Origin: Planctomycetota bacterium
GTDB lineage: Bacteria > Planctomycetota > Phycisphaerae > Phycisphaerales > SM1A02
NCBI GenBank assembly: GCA_022568135.1
Contig: JADFFQ010000042.1
Span: 1-33,060, forward strand
DNA length: 33,060 nt
Direction of reading: 5' to 3'
In this document: positions 20,686 to 29,573 of the stretch, one piece after another
Numbering within the stretch: position 1 is the stretch's first letter
Layout of the letters: each line of letters starts with the position of its first letter
Translations under genes and position numbers: made by a program
Notes under the pieces: model-generated
Told to the model about the DNA's origin: nothing
Database searches by the model: none
Seen by the model: the letters and a program-made list of their open reading frames with translations, nothing else

Positions 20686-21887
20686 CAGGTGGTGCTCCCT
20701 TGCCCGGATGCCGCAGCCGCAGATGCGGTGCCGGCATCAAGATCCAGAAGCTTGCGCACCCGCTGATGCACAATCTCGCCGCCACGCGTCAGCAGCGTCT
20801 GCTCAGTGATCTCGTCTTCCATGTCCACCACAAGCCGGCCGTCCTTGACCAAATGGAGCAGGAACGTGGAGATGTTCTTGGCGTACATCTGGCTGGCGTG
20901 ATAGGGCACCGCGGATGGCAGGTTGGTCGGACCCAGGATCGTCACCCCGTGCTCGACAACCGTCTCGTCGGCCCGTGTCAGCTCGCAGTTACCCCCGTAC
21001 GCCGCTGCCAGATCGACGACCACCGACCCCGGAGCCATCCCCGCCACCATCTCACCCGTCACCAGCACTGGGGACTTCTTGCCCGGCACGGCCGCAGTGG
21101 TGATGACGACATCGCTGTGGGCCACGGCCTGGGTCATCAGCTCTTGCTGTTTGCGGTAGAACTCATCATCCATCGCCTTGGCGTACCCGCCCTTGTCTTG
21201 GGCGCCCTGGGCCTCCAGGCTGATCTGAAGGAACTTCGCGCCCAGCGACTCCACCTGTTCCTTTACGACGGGCCGGATGTCGTACGCAACCACCACACCA
21301 CCCAGCTTTCTGGCCGTGGCGATCGCTTGCAGCCCCGCCACGCCGGCACCGATGATGAGCACCTTGGCCGGGGCGACCGTGCCCGCCGCGGTCATCATCA
21401 TCGGAAACATCCTGGGCAGGACCTCGGCGGCCACCAGTACGGCCTTGTACCCCTGCACCGTCGCTTGTGACGACAGGGCATCCATGCTCTGGGCCCGAGC
21501 GATCCGCGGCATCAGCTCCATGGCGAACAGGGTCACCCCCCGCTCGGCCAGCGCCTCGATCGGCTCGGCCGCAGTCAGTGGTTCGGTGAAACCGATGACC
21601 GCTTGATCCCGGCGAAACAGGTCGAGGTCGGCTCGACCGAGCTGTGGATTGGCGCCCAGGGCCCGAACCTGGCAGATCACGTCGGCCCCAGCGAAGACCT
21701 CCTGACGCTGCCCAATCGTTGTCGCGCCCTTCTCTTGGTAGGCGGAGTCGCGGAACCCCGCTTGGTCACCGGCCCCCGCCTCGACGGCCACCTCCATGCC
21801 CGCCGCGACCAGCGAGGGGACAACGGCCGGGACCAGCGCCACCCGCCGCTCACCCGGATACGTTTCTTTCACCACGCCAACGATCAT
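20685..21887 (-). CDS. pntAA: NAD(P) transhydrogenase, alpha subunit part 1 (NAD-binding dI)
   Basis: 400 residues of the soluble dI domain, related to alanine dehydrogenase: MIVGVVKETYPGERRVALVP at the start, Rossmann motif VLIIGAGVAGLQAIATARKLG, AYDIRP, and the mobile-loop region with DEFYRKQQELMTQAVAHSDVV. It binds NAD(H) and delivers hydride to dIII of PntB. It is the first gene of the operon. AAGGT lies a few nt before the ATG. The C-terminal ~15 residues are Ala/Ser-rich and probably disordered. The upstream 300 bp hold a structured inverted repeat but no clear promoter. Confidence 0.97.
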   Translation of the reverse strand: MIVGVVKETYPGERRVALVPAVVPSLVAAGMEVAVEAGAGDQAGFRDSAYQEKGATTIGQRQEVFAGADVICQVRALGANPQLGRADLDLFRRDQAVIGFTEPLTAAEPIEALAERGVTLFAMELMPRIARAQSMDALSSQATVQGYKAVLVAAEVLPRMFPMMMTAAGTVAPAKVLIIGAGVAGLQAIATARKLGGVVVAYDIRPVVKEQVESLGAKFLQISLEAQGAQDKGGYAKAMDDEFYRKQQELMTQAVAHSDVVITTAAVPGKKSPVLVTGEMVAGMAPGSVVVDLAAAYGGNCELTRADETVVEHGVTILGPTNLPSAVPYHASQMYAKNISTFLLHLVKDGRLVVDMEDEITEQTLLTRGGEIVHQRVRKLLDLDAGTASAAAASGQGSTT

Positions 21888-22189
21888 GTGACCTTCACCT
21901 GCTGGACCAAGGCACCCGCGGCGCGGCGAATCACAGCGCTGCGCGTGGCCGTCTGTGTAACTCGGCCAGATAGCCTAGCGGCTGCGAGCTTTTTGTCACC
22001 CGGTCTCGCAGAAGCGTGGCCCCGCCCGGCCCCCATAGCTCAACAAGTTACGGCCGTAGAAGATCATTCATCCTCGTCGATGCATGCTTGGGGCTGTGGC
22101 GAGCCGGCCCGTGTCGGGCCGGTGGGTGCGGCATGCACATGGCGTTCGGATGCACCGCGAGGTCGGGCATCCACCAGGTTGACAAAACC
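21888..22189. other. Intergenic region upstream of pntAA with a nested inverted repeat
   Basis: No gene is seen. The inverted pair TGCATGC (22081-22087) and GCATGCA (22131-22137) encloses the hairpin CCGGCCC-GTGTC-GGGCCGG (22104-22122). Together they could form a structure of about 57 nt. A TACGGCCGTA palindrome lies near 22050. The promoter of the pnt operon must lie here, but I cannot pinpoint it. Confidence 0.45.
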
Positions 22190-22657
22190 ACCGCAGTAAA
22201 CATGTTTGAAGTCGGTATGTTGTGTCGCTGACCGATGTTGTGTGAAGCAGGATGCGGATATATCGCATGGAGGCGATGAACATGGACGATCAGTTTGCCC
22301 AGGAAGCGATGCTTCGGCTTCCCCCGGCCCAAGCGACGCTGCAGATCTGGCGGTGGATTGCCACGGACGATCTTCTGGCTGAGGCGTTTGATGAGCACCG
22401 CGGGCGGTCGTATGAGCGGGTGATCTGCTTCGCAACGGTGGTGCAGCTCATGGCGGATGCGGCAATGGTTCGGGCTCGGCTCCATCAGCTCCTTCACAAG
22501 CAATGGAAAACCCGATGGAGCAAGGCCCCACCCCGTCGCAATCGACCACCCAAGAGAGGCAACGGCCCTCAGCCGGGACAGCACTACGGCCGCCACGCAT
22601 CCGTCCACCGCATCCTCACACGCCGCAAACCAGAGGGTTGAACATGTTTACTGCGGT
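22190..22657. mobile_element. Small IS derivative (MITE-like) with 17-bp perfect terminal inverted repeats
   Basis: ACCGCAGTAAACATGTT at 22190-22206 is perfectly inverted at 22641-22657, giving a 468-bp element. It encloses a short transposase-like ORF that keeps what look like the two ends of a planctomycetal IS4-type transposase. No target-site duplication is obvious in the flanks. The element lies about 90 bp beyond the rsmG stop codon. Confidence 0.75.
22276..22641 (+). pseudogene. Internally deleted IS4-like transposase
   Basis: About 121 residues from ATG 22276 (GGAG just upstream; the frame is open from 22252). The first ~60 residues, including LPPAQATLQIWRWI, DEHRGRSYERVICF and a following FATVVQLMADAAM, recall the N-terminus of planctomycetal IS4-family transposases. 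The tail (KAPPRRNRPPKRG, then GRHASVHRIL) recalls their C-terminal Pro/Arg-rich end. The whole DDE catalytic core is missing, so it cannot transpose unaided. Family recognition is from memory and moderately certain. Confidence 0.6.
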
Positions 22658-22726
22658 AGCCGTGCCGGCCCGGCTCGCTGGGGACGGAAAGCCGGCGCAT
22701 CGAGGCTCGCGGCGGGGCGATGTTCA

Positions 22727-22745
22727 CCGCGACCACTGGTCGCGG
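22727..22745. repeat. Palindrome just after the rsmG stop
   Basis: CCGCGACCA-C-TGGTCGCGG is a perfect 9-bp inverted repeat with a single central base, starting 2 nt beyond the rsmG stop codon on its strand. There is no T-run, so it is either a weak terminator or one of the REP-like palindromes. Confidence 0.5.
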
Positions 22746-22747
22746 CT

Positions 22748-23527
22748 TTACAGATTGTGCCGGGGCGGGACAAAACCCAGCGGGGAGCGCTTCGGCTCGC
22801 CGGGGCGGCGGGGATAGCGATTCGGGGTCCGGCGGAGCTTCTTGATGACCACGATCGTCCCGGTCGGTGTGCGGCTGGTTTCAACGACCGCACAATGCAG
22901 CCGGTGCAACGCCTGCTTCGCGTCCGAGATTTCTTGGGTGGCCTTTCGACCCTTGATGGTGAGCACGTGACCGCCGACCCCGGCCAGCGGCACGGTCAGT
23001 TCCAAGAGTGTGGCCAGCCTGCCCACGGCCCGGGCGACGACCACATCGTAGTGCTCGCGATGATGTGGATCGTGGCCGAGAGTCTCCGCGCGATCGTTGA
23101 TCACCTCGACGTTCGGCAGGCCGAGCGTCCCGGCGACGTCACCCAGGAAGTCGGCCTTCTTGCCGGTGGCCTCCAGCAAGGTGAACTGCACGGCAGGTAT
23201 GGCGATGGCCAGCGGCACCCCCGGCAGGCCCCCGCCCGAGCCGACATCGATCACGCGCGTCGCTTGGGCCGAGGCGATGTACGGCAGCAACGTCAGGCTG
23301 TCGAAGATGTGCTTGATCCACGCCCCGTCCGGATCGGTGATCGCGGTGAGGTTGAAGCAGGTATTGGCTTCAAGCAGCATGGCCAGATACGAACCCAGCC
23401 GCTCGAGGTCGCCGCCTTCAAAGTCCAAGCCGAACGCCTCCGCCGCGCGGCGAAAGGAGTCGGGCGACCGAAGGGATTTGGTGGCGGGCTCCATGCGTGT
23501 GTCGTGGGGATTGCACAATTGGGGCAT
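22748..23527 (-). CDS. rsmG: 16S rRNA (guanine-527-N7)-methyltransferase RsmG
   Basis: Up to 259 residues; an ATG at 23494 (MEPATKSLRS) would fit the family start as well as 23527. Motifs: NTCFNLTAITDPDGAWIKHIFDSL, the SAM-binding VIDVGSGGGLPGVPLAI, and VVVARAVG with the catalytic-site region. It methylates G527 of 16S rRNA in the 530 loop; loss gives low-level streptomycin resistance. The C-terminus has an unusual basic extension (RTPNRYPRRPGEPKRSPL) that matches the normal last helix of the family. It follows rodA on the same strand, with about 66 nt between. Confidence 0.95.
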   Translation of the reverse strand: MPQLCNPHDTRMEPATKSLRSPDSFRRAAEAFGLDFEGGDLERLGSYLAMLLEANTCFNLTAITDPDGAWIKHIFDSLTLLPYIASAQATRVIDVGSGGGLPGVPLAIAIPAVQFTLLEATGKKADFLGDVAGTLGLPNVEVINDRAETLGHDPHHREHYDVVVARAVGRLATLLELTVPLAGVGGHVLTIKGRKATQEISDAKQALHRLHCAVVETSRTPTGTIVVIKKLRRTPNRYPRRPGEPKRSPLGFVPPRHNL

Positions 23528-23593
23528 TGGGCCGTGGATGGTAGGAGCACCTCGCTACATTCTCATGTTCGCCGCGCGGCCTGGCGGCCGCGG

Positions 23594-24817
23594 CTAAACT
23601 TCAATGTCGGTGCGGTCGTACGCGAATGCTTCACGAGCGAGATACCTCGGGCGGCGCATGGCGATGTTGAGCAAGAGCCCGATCATGATCCAAGCGGACA
23701 CGAGGCTTGATCCGCCGTAGCTGACAAACGGCAGGGTCATGCCGGTGATGGGCATGACGCCGATGGCCATGCCGGTGTTGATCGTCATTTGGGAGAAGAG
23801 GAGGGCGACGATTCCGACGCAGACGAGTCGGCTGAAGGGGTCCTTGCACTGCGAGGCAATCAGCAACCCGCCGGTGCAAAGGACCAGGAACCCGGCCCAG
23901 GTCGCCGCCCCGCCGAGCAACCCCCAGCGGCAGCAGATCACTGCGAAGACCATGTCGTTGTGATCTTCCGGCAGGTGGTTGTAGATGATCAGCGCCGCGG
24001 CATGTTGCTTGCCCAACCCCCGCCATCCCCCCGCGCCGGCGAGCGTCATGGCTCGGGCCCCTTGGTAGCCGATGTCGTTTTCGTACCGGGTATCACCGGT
24101 CACTTGCGCGACCAATGCCTTGAGCCGGTCCTTCTGGTGCGGCTTGAGTAGCGGGTACATTGCGGGCGCCAACGACAGCCCCAGAAGGATGACCATCGCC
24201 AGGTGGCGAAGCTTGGCTCCCGCGGCGATCAGCATTGCAAACAGCGTCGGCAGGAAGAGCATGGCCGTGCCGAGGTCCGGTTCGATGAGGATCAAACTCA
24301 TGGGCACGAACGTGAGAGCCAACGGCAGCAGCAGACCGAGCAGCCGGCGATAGTTGCTACGAAACCGAAGGTAGTTGGCCAGCGCAAGCACATAGACGAT
24401 CTTCGCCAGCTCCGACGGCTGGAAGTCGGTGACGAGCAGGTTGATCCATCGCCGTGCACCGTTGCGAGGCCGCACAATCACGTCGGGAACCCATGGGATC
24501 AGCACGAACACGAGCATCGCCAGCACAACGGCCAGCAGCGGATAACTGAGCCTCTGTGTCCAGCGGTAGTGCGGGACGGCAACGATGGCGGCCGCGGCGA
24601 GCCCCACGAGAAGGTGGACCAGATGTCTCAGGGCAAAGCCCGGCTCGGCCGTCGCGATCGCCGCGACGCCGCCCGACGTCAGCAACAGCGCGGCGCCGAC
24701 GCATACCCAACCGACGTTTCGCAGCATGACCTTGGGACGATGCAAGGCGCGAGCCCTGGTCGGAACACCGTTGGACCGCGAACCATTCGTCCGAACTTCG
24801 TAGGCGACTAGCGTCAC
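23594..24817 (-). CDS. rodA: Rod shape-determining SEDS glycosyltransferase RodA
   Basis: 407 residues with about ten membrane helices. SEDS motifs: NGARRWINLLVTDFQPSELAK, LIEPDLGTAMLF, LPEDHNDMVFAVI, and NTGMAIGVMPITGMTLPFVS followed by YGGSS. It polymerises lipid II into glycan strands together with the class B PBP encoded next to it. The GTG start overlaps the mrdA stop (GTGA) with a good GGAGG upstream, so translation is coupled. It could be FtsW, but the PBP2 partner and the ITGMTLPFVSYGG context favour RodA. No mreBCD genes are in the window. Confidence 0.93.
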   Translation of the reverse strand: MTLVAYEVRTNGSRSNGVPTRARALHRPKVMLRNVGWVCVGAALLLTSGGVAAIATAEPGFALRHLVHLLVGLAAAAIVAVPHYRWTQRLSYPLLAVVLAMLVFVLIPWVPDVIVRPRNGARRWINLLVTDFQPSELAKIVYVLALANYLRFRSNYRRLLGLLLPLALTFVPMSLILIEPDLGTAMLFLPTLFAMLIAAGAKLRHLAMVILLGLSLAPAMYPLLKPHQKDRLKALVAQVTGDTRYENDIGYQGARAMTLAGAGGWRGLGKQHAAALIIYNHLPEDHNDMVFAVICCRWGLLGGAATWAGFLVLCTGGLLIASQCKDPFSRLVCVGIVALLFSQMTINTGMAIGVMPITGMTLPFVSYGGSSLVSAWIMIGLLLNIAMRRPRYLAREAFAYDRTDIEV

Positions 24818-27174
24818 GATTCATCCTCCGGCAGATAGCCTTGGGCCCCAAGGGCACGGATGATCTCATTGGCGATTGGCCCGGCAGTCCGGCCGCCGGA
24901 GCCGCCGTATTCCACAACGACGGCGATGGCATACTTTGGCTGAGGTGAGCCGGCGGTTCGTGGCCCGACCAGACCGACGAACCAGGCGTGCGATAGGTCG
25001 GCGAATGACATGTCCGGCTCCCCGTCGCCGGTGGTATCAACGCGCAGCGGCGGCGCTTGAGCGGTGCCTGTCTTGGCCCAGACCGTCACGCTGCCGACGT
25101 TCATGATCGGGTCCATCGTGCCATCGGCATAGCGGATGTGGTGGCCCGTTCCGTGGAATTCTTCCACGGATTGGCGAAGGCCCTCCAAGATTCTTTTGAC
25201 CAGTCGCTCGTCCAGGGACAGATCTTCGCGCTGACGAATCGCATCGGGGTTGCGCAGGAGCCTCCCGCCGCGCGGGTCATTTCTGATCAGCGACGGACCG
25301 CGGCGTACACCCCGGCGGGCGAGCGTGGCGTAGGCGTTGGCGGCCTGGATCGGCGTCCAGGTCACCGGTCCCTGGCCGATGCCCATGATCACGGAGGTGA
25401 ATCTCTGCTCGCCGGTAGCGCGAAGGGCCGCCACGGCCTGCTCACCGGGCACCGTGCCGCCGCTCTCCCCGCGCCACGTCTCTGTGCCGGAATCATTTTC
25501 AACCTGATAGAGCAGGCCGACATCGAGCGGCTGACCAAAGTCGAAGCGTCTATACCACGACGTCAATGCCGCAAGGCCGAGTCGATCCGCCAGCGTGTAG
25601 AAGTAGATATTGCAGGATCGTGAGAGGGCTTCTTCGACTAGAAGCGCCCCATGGGTGTTGTACAGCGGCGGGCGGTAAATCCAACAGCGAGCCCGATCCT
25701 CTCGCTCGGGAAAGTAGTGGCCGGTGCATTCGATCGCCTCGCCCAGGCGATGCACCCCTTGGGAGACTGCCGCGGCAAGAACCATCGGTTTGATGGTGGA
25801 GCCCGGCGGATAGATCGCTTCGACCGCACGGTTGACCCACGGCTGACTCTGTTTCCGGCCGGCCGCGGACATCTGCTGACCCATCGCGATCGTCGGCATC
25901 GAGACCATCGCCAGGATCTCACCGGTCTCGAGGTCGAGCACAACGGCGGCACTGTTGAGCGGGCTGCCTCGCGGCAATGCGTGAGGCCTCGGTGTGCCGT
26001 CACTGTTCCAACCGGCTTGCCATTGTGCCACTCTGGTCAGCTCAAACTCAGGCGCGAGGATCGCCTGAATCCGTGCCTGCAGCGCGATATCCAACGTGAT
26101 GAGCAGATCCTCGCCGGGTGCGTGCGGGCGGCGTTGTTCCCGGCCGGTGTCGAGCCGTTTGCGAACAACCCCGCGCATTCCGCGCAGATGGTCCTCAAAG
26201 ACACGTTCCAAGCCTCGCGCACCGACAACGTCGCCGATCCGATAGCCGCCGAGATCGATCTGTTCGGTCTGCCGGCCGGTTGTCGGATCGACGACACGAT
26301 GGAAGAACGGGCGGCGATTCATATCCACAGCCCAGACGTCATCACGAATCGCTCCCAGGATGTGATCGGCGACGCCGTGAACCTGGATGGTGACGGGCTC
26401 GGAGGATCGTATTGGCCGAGGCAGTGTGGAGCGGTCGAGCGTGACGTCAGCGGTCATCCACGGATAGGCGCGGCGATGCGAGTCCTGCACCACGATCATT
26501 CCGTCAAGTTGCTCCGCAACCCGACGAAAGTCGAACGCAATCTGGATCGGCACTCTCGGCAGAAGAACATGCGGTTGTCGCTGCTCACGAATGGGGTGCG
26601 GTCGAAAGTCCGCCTCATCAACCGGGCCGCGGCCGAACTTGATGTCCTGGCGAAGCTGACGGTCCCAGACCACCGCTGCCGTTGACTGCACCTCCTTCTT
26701 TATGGCATCGAGACGTCGGTCCAGCTCGGCCCGGTCGATTCCGCCGATCTCCATGACGGCGGCCCAGACCTCCTCAACCTGTCCTTCATACTCCGAAAGA
26801 TACTCCCCGATGGCCGCCTCTCGTTGTTCGGGGCTCATCGACGCCCACTCGCCTCGATGCGCTGACCTGGCACGATGATCAGCACGCTTGAGCGCCCAGG
26901 CGCCGGTGATCACCTCATAGTGCACCGCGACGTCGTAGCCGGGGCGATCGGCGACCAACACCCGTCCACGACGATCGAGGATTCGACCGCGGTAGGTGGG
27001 CAGGTAGGTCACCAGGTTCAGCCGTCGCTCAGCCGTGGCGAGGCGATCGGCTCCCTGCACCACCGCCAGCTTCCACAGTTGAGTCCCAAGCCCGGCTGCC
27101 ACCACCATCGCGATCGCAAGCAACAGCAGCAGGCGACGATGAAACATGCTGGTGATGAGCTTGCGGCGGTTCAT
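24814..27174 (-). CDS. mrdA: Penicillin-binding protein 2 (class B transpeptidase)
   Basis: 786 residues. One N-terminal membrane helix (~14-34, LLLLLAIAMVVAAGLGTQLW) is followed by the dimerisation domain beginning YRGRILDRRGRVLVADRPGYDV. The transpeptidase domain carries SxxK (STIK, about residue 460, in PPGSTIKPM), SxN (SCN, about 519) and KTG (about 699, AKTGTAQ). It cross-links peptidoglycan during elongation with RodA. It is longer than the usual ~620-640 residues, mainly because the segment between the helix and the transpeptidase domain is extended (about residues 90-330). That region has an RGLERVFEDHLRGMRG stretch typical of PBP2. It is first in the mrdA-rodA pair. Confidence 0.95.
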   Translation of the reverse strand: MNRRKLITSMFHRRLLLLLAIAMVVAAGLGTQLWKLAVVQGADRLATAERRLNLVTYLPTYRGRILDRRGRVLVADRPGYDVAVHYEVITGAWALKRADHRARSAHRGEWASMSPEQREAAIGEYLSEYEGQVEEVWAAVMEIGGIDRAELDRRLDAIKKEVQSTAAVVWDRQLRQDIKFGRGPVDEADFRPHPIREQRQPHVLLPRVPIQIAFDFRRVAEQLDGMIVVQDSHRRAYPWMTADVTLDRSTLPRPIRSSEPVTIQVHGVADHILGAIRDDVWAVDMNRRPFFHRVVDPTTGRQTEQIDLGGYRIGDVVGARGLERVFEDHLRGMRGVVRKRLDTGREQRRPHAPGEDLLITLDIALQARIQAILAPEFELTRVAQWQAGWNSDGTPRPHALPRGSPLNSAAVVLDLETGEILAMVSMPTIAMGQQMSAAGRKQSQPWVNRAVEAIYPPGSTIKPMVLAAAVSQGVHRLGEAIECTGHYFPEREDRARCWIYRPPLYNTHGALLVEEALSRSCNIYFYTLADRLGLAALTSWYRRFDFGQPLDVGLLYQVENDSGTETWRGESGGTVPGEQAVAALRATGEQRFTSVIMGIGQGPVTWTPIQAANAYATLARRGVRRGPSLIRNDPRGGRLLRNPDAIRQREDLSLDERLVKRILEGLRQSVEEFHGTGHHIRYADGTMDPIMNVGSVTVWAKTGTAQAPPLRVDTTGDGEPDMSFADLSHAWFVGLVGPRTAGSPQPKYAIAVVVEYGGSGGRTAGPIANEIIRALGAQGYLPEDES

Positions 27175-27270
27175 GCTTCGGCGGGCATCGAGAAGAGGCG
27201 ATGACGTGTCTGGGTCGGTTTGCGTTATCGAGGCCGATGAGCCGATTCGCCACAGTGTAAGGAGGCGGGC

Positions 27271-28338
27271 CTACACGCTAAAGAGGAAGCGCATGACATC
27301 GCCATCGCGGATGCAAGAGTTCTTGCCCACGGTTCGAAGGCGGCCCGCGGCTCGGATGGCCTTTTCACTCTCATGCTGCACCAGATCATCGACGCTATAG
27401 CATTCGGCGCGGATGAAGCCGCGCTGCATGTCGGAGTGGACAACGCCTGCCGCCTGCGGTGCCGTGGCCTGGGCCGAGACCGTCCAGGCCCGAATCTCTT
27501 TGGGGCTGGTGGTGTAGAACACGGCCAGACCCAGAAGCCTGCACACCCCACGAGCCACCGGCCCGATCGCGGGCTCCGTCAGGCCCAGCGCCTCCAGCAT
27601 TTCTAATCGGTCAGCTTCATCGAGCTCGGCCAACTCTGCCTCAAGCTTCCCAGACACCGCCACCGCCTCGCCGCCGGAGGATGCGGCATGGCTGCGAACG
27701 AGTTCGACCGGCTCGGATTCGCCGGCCAGGTCATCCTCGCCGACATTGGCCACATACAGCACACGCTTGGCCGTCACCAGCCCGTAGCTGGAAATGATCG
27801 CCTGCTGCGGCTGCGACCAGTCGGTGATGGTGCGGACCGGCCGGCTGTCATTGAGCGCTTCCAAGGCCTTTTCCAAGACGGCGGCTCTGGCCTTGGCGTC
27901 GGCATCGCCCGATCGCGCGGGTCGGGCGGCCTTGTCGAGCGCTGACTCAGCAAGCTGCAGGTCGGCCAGGATCAGCTCAATCTCAAGGGTTTCAATGTCG
28001 CGAATCGGATCGATCGACCGGCCGGCGCCGCTGTCGTCGAAACAGCGGACCACCTGGCAGATTGCATCGACTTGCCGCACGTGTGAGAGCAGCGGCCCGG
28101 CCTTCGCTGCGCCCCCGCCGGCGTCGATGCCGGGGATATCGACAAGTGTGATGGTCGCCGGCGTGACTTTGCGCGTTTCGACGTATTTGGCGACCAATGC
28201 CAGCCGAGGATCAGGAACTGGGGCGACGCCGACATTCGGTTTCGATGCACCCGGAACGATGCTCGCATGGCCGCCAGTCAGCGCATTGAAGAGAGTCGTC
28301 TTTCCGGCTCCGGGCAGGCCGACGATGCCGCATTCCAT
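27271..28338 (-). CDS. ychF: Redox-regulated ATPase/GTPase YchF (OLA1 family)
   Basis: 355 residues. The P-loop is GLPGAGKTTLF near the N-terminus, with DIPG as G3 and NVGE in place of the usual NKxD, as in all YchF/OLA1 proteins, which prefer ATP. A coiled-coil insert (~120-170) and a C-terminal TGS domain (FYTTSPKEIRAW to MRFLFSV) follow. It binds ribosomes and is linked to stress responses. The ATG at 28338 puts the P-loop at its normal place. It is co-directional with mrdA but 96 nt upstream of it, so it may or may not be in the same transcript. Confidence 0.96.
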   Translation of the reverse strand: MECGIVGLPGAGKTTLFNALTGGHASIVPGASKPNVGVAPVPDPRLALVAKYVETRKVTPATITLVDIPGIDAGGGAAKAGPLLSHVRQVDAICQVVRCFDDSGAGRSIDPIRDIETLEIELILADLQLAESALDKAARPARSGDADAKARAAVLEKALEALNDSRPVRTITDWSQPQQAIISSYGLVTAKRVLYVANVGEDDLAGESEPVELVRSHAASSGGEAVAVSGKLEAELAELDEADRLEMLEALGLTEPAIGPVARGVCRLLGLAVFYTTSPKEIRAWTVSAQATAPQAAGVVHSDMQRGFIRAECYSVDDLVQHESEKAIRAAGRLRTVGKNSCIRDGDVMRFLFSV

Positions 28339-28467
28339 GGCCGTGGCCTCTTGACGAGCTGCGTGTTACCCAACAACGCATGATACCGACACCCGGGGTG
28401 GGTTTCATTGGCTCCCGTCGGCCTCATCAAGTGGGCAGCTCTCTGACGAAACGCGGTCCGTGACGGC

Positions 28468-28767
28468 TCAGGCGGCGCGTACCCGCACTTCCTTCTTAAG
28501 CCGGCCCTTCAGCGTGTCCTCGGTGGTGTCCAGCTCATAGCGGGTCTGGAGATTCATCCAGAAATGAGCCGAGATGCCGAAATAGCGGCTCAGGCGCAGG
28601 GCGGTGTCTGCCGTGATGGCGCGGCGGCCCTTGACGATCTCATTGATCCGGCGAGGCGGCACGCCGATGTCCTTCGCCAAGCGGTACTGGCTGATCCCCA
28701 GGGGAGTGAGGAACTCGTCTCTTAGAATCTCGCCGGGGTGAACTGGCGGGAGTCTCTTAGCGGCCAT
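28468..28767 (-). CDS. HigA/VapI-type HTH antitoxin, apparently orphan
   Basis: 99 residues from ATG 28767. This start is chosen because AGGAG lies about 10 nt upstream and the family motif follows (PPVHPGEILRDEFLTPLGIS); the frame is open to 28806. The XRE-type HTH (YRLAKDIGVPPRRINEIVKG) and the HigA tail LRLSRYFGISAHFWMNLQ are clear. HigA binds its operator and its toxin HigB. Here no HigB-like frame exists on either side: the upstream 50 nt lead into aat and the downstream 129 nt are empty. It may have lost its toxin or act as a plain repressor. Confidence 0.88.
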   Translation of the reverse strand: MAAKRLPPVHPGEILRDEFLTPLGISQYRLAKDIGVPPRRINEIVKGRRAITADTALRLSRYFGISAHFWMNLQTRYELDTTEDTLKGRLKKEVRVRAA

Positions 28768-28819
28768 AGCTAAACGGCTCCTAGTGGTAATCGACGATCT
28801 TAGCATCGCGCTATCATCG

Positions 28820-29518
28820 TCAACTGCTCGCCCCTGCGCTGACCAACTTCCCCCAGCTCACCGGCCGCCCCACCGCTTCGGCCAGCCTTGCCAGGTAATC
28901 GCTGCGCTCGATCTCCACGCAGCCGAACTGGTCCAGATGTTCAGTGCGGAACTGAGTGTCCAGCAGTGTGAATCCGCGGTGTCGCAGCCAACGAACGAGA
29001 TGAACAAGACAGACTTTTGACGAGTCTGTTCCGCCAAGCTCGGGCCGGCTGAACATCGACTCGCCGAAGAAGGCCGCGCCGATATGTACGCCGTACAGCC
29101 CGCCGACGAGCCGGCCGCTGAGCCGAGCTTCGATGCTATGAGCGTGACCAATCATGTGTAAGCCGTGGTAGGCATCGATCATGCGGCGATCGATCCAACT
29201 GAGGTCATCTTGTTGTCGTGGCGCCGCGCACGCCCGCACGACCGCCTCGAACGCGGTATCGCCGCAAATGTCGAACCGGCTCTTGCGAACCTCTCTCGCG
29301 AGGTTCCTCGGAACGCGAAACGCCTCCAGAGGGATGATGGCGCGCGGCTCGGGGCTGAACCATTCGATCTCAGTGGTCAGGGGGTTGGCCATGGGAAACC
29401 AACCATGCCGGTACGCCCACAACAGCAGGCTGCTGGTGAGGTGCTGTGGATCGACGTGATTCGGTGGTTGCGTCTGCATTGGTGTCGCCACGGCTGCCCG
29501 GCGAGCCTCCACATACAC
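28820..29518 (-). CDS. aat: Leucyl/phenylalanyl-tRNA--protein transferase
   Basis: Up to 232 residues from GTG 29518; ATG 29479 (MQTQPPNHVD) fits the family start better. Motifs: LLWAYRHGWFPM, EWFSPEPRAIIPL, WIDRRMIDAYHGLHMIGHAHSIE, GGLYGVHIGAAFFGESMF, and LLDTQFRTEHLDQFGC. It adds Leu or Phe to proteins with N-terminal Arg or Lys and so marks them for ClpS-ClpAP. It diverges from the aldo/keto reductase, with both promoters in about 55-95 nt. Confidence 0.95.
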   Translation of the reverse strand: MYVEARRAAVATPMQTQPPNHVDPQHLTSSLLLWAYRHGWFPMANPLTTEIEWFSPEPRAIIPLEAFRVPRNLAREVRKSRFDICGDTAFEAVVRACAAPRQQDDLSWIDRRMIDAYHGLHMIGHAHSIEARLSGRLVGGLYGVHIGAAFFGESMFSRPELGGTDSSKVCLVHLVRWLRHRGFTLLDTQFRTEHLDQFGCVEIERSDYLARLAEAVGRPVSWGKLVSAGASS

Positions 29519-29573
29519 TATGATCGCTCCACTTTGTGAGCGCAGCCGGGCGTACTAGGAACGATGCTCGTCG

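Noticed and set aside
22048-22608. 186-residue reverse ORF over the small IS element
   Set aside because: It is antisense to the transposase fragment, rich in His/Pro/Arg and matches no family.
25651-26685. 344-residue forward ORF antisense to mrdA
   Set aside because: The reverse strand carries all PBP2 motifs in order, and this frame shows none.
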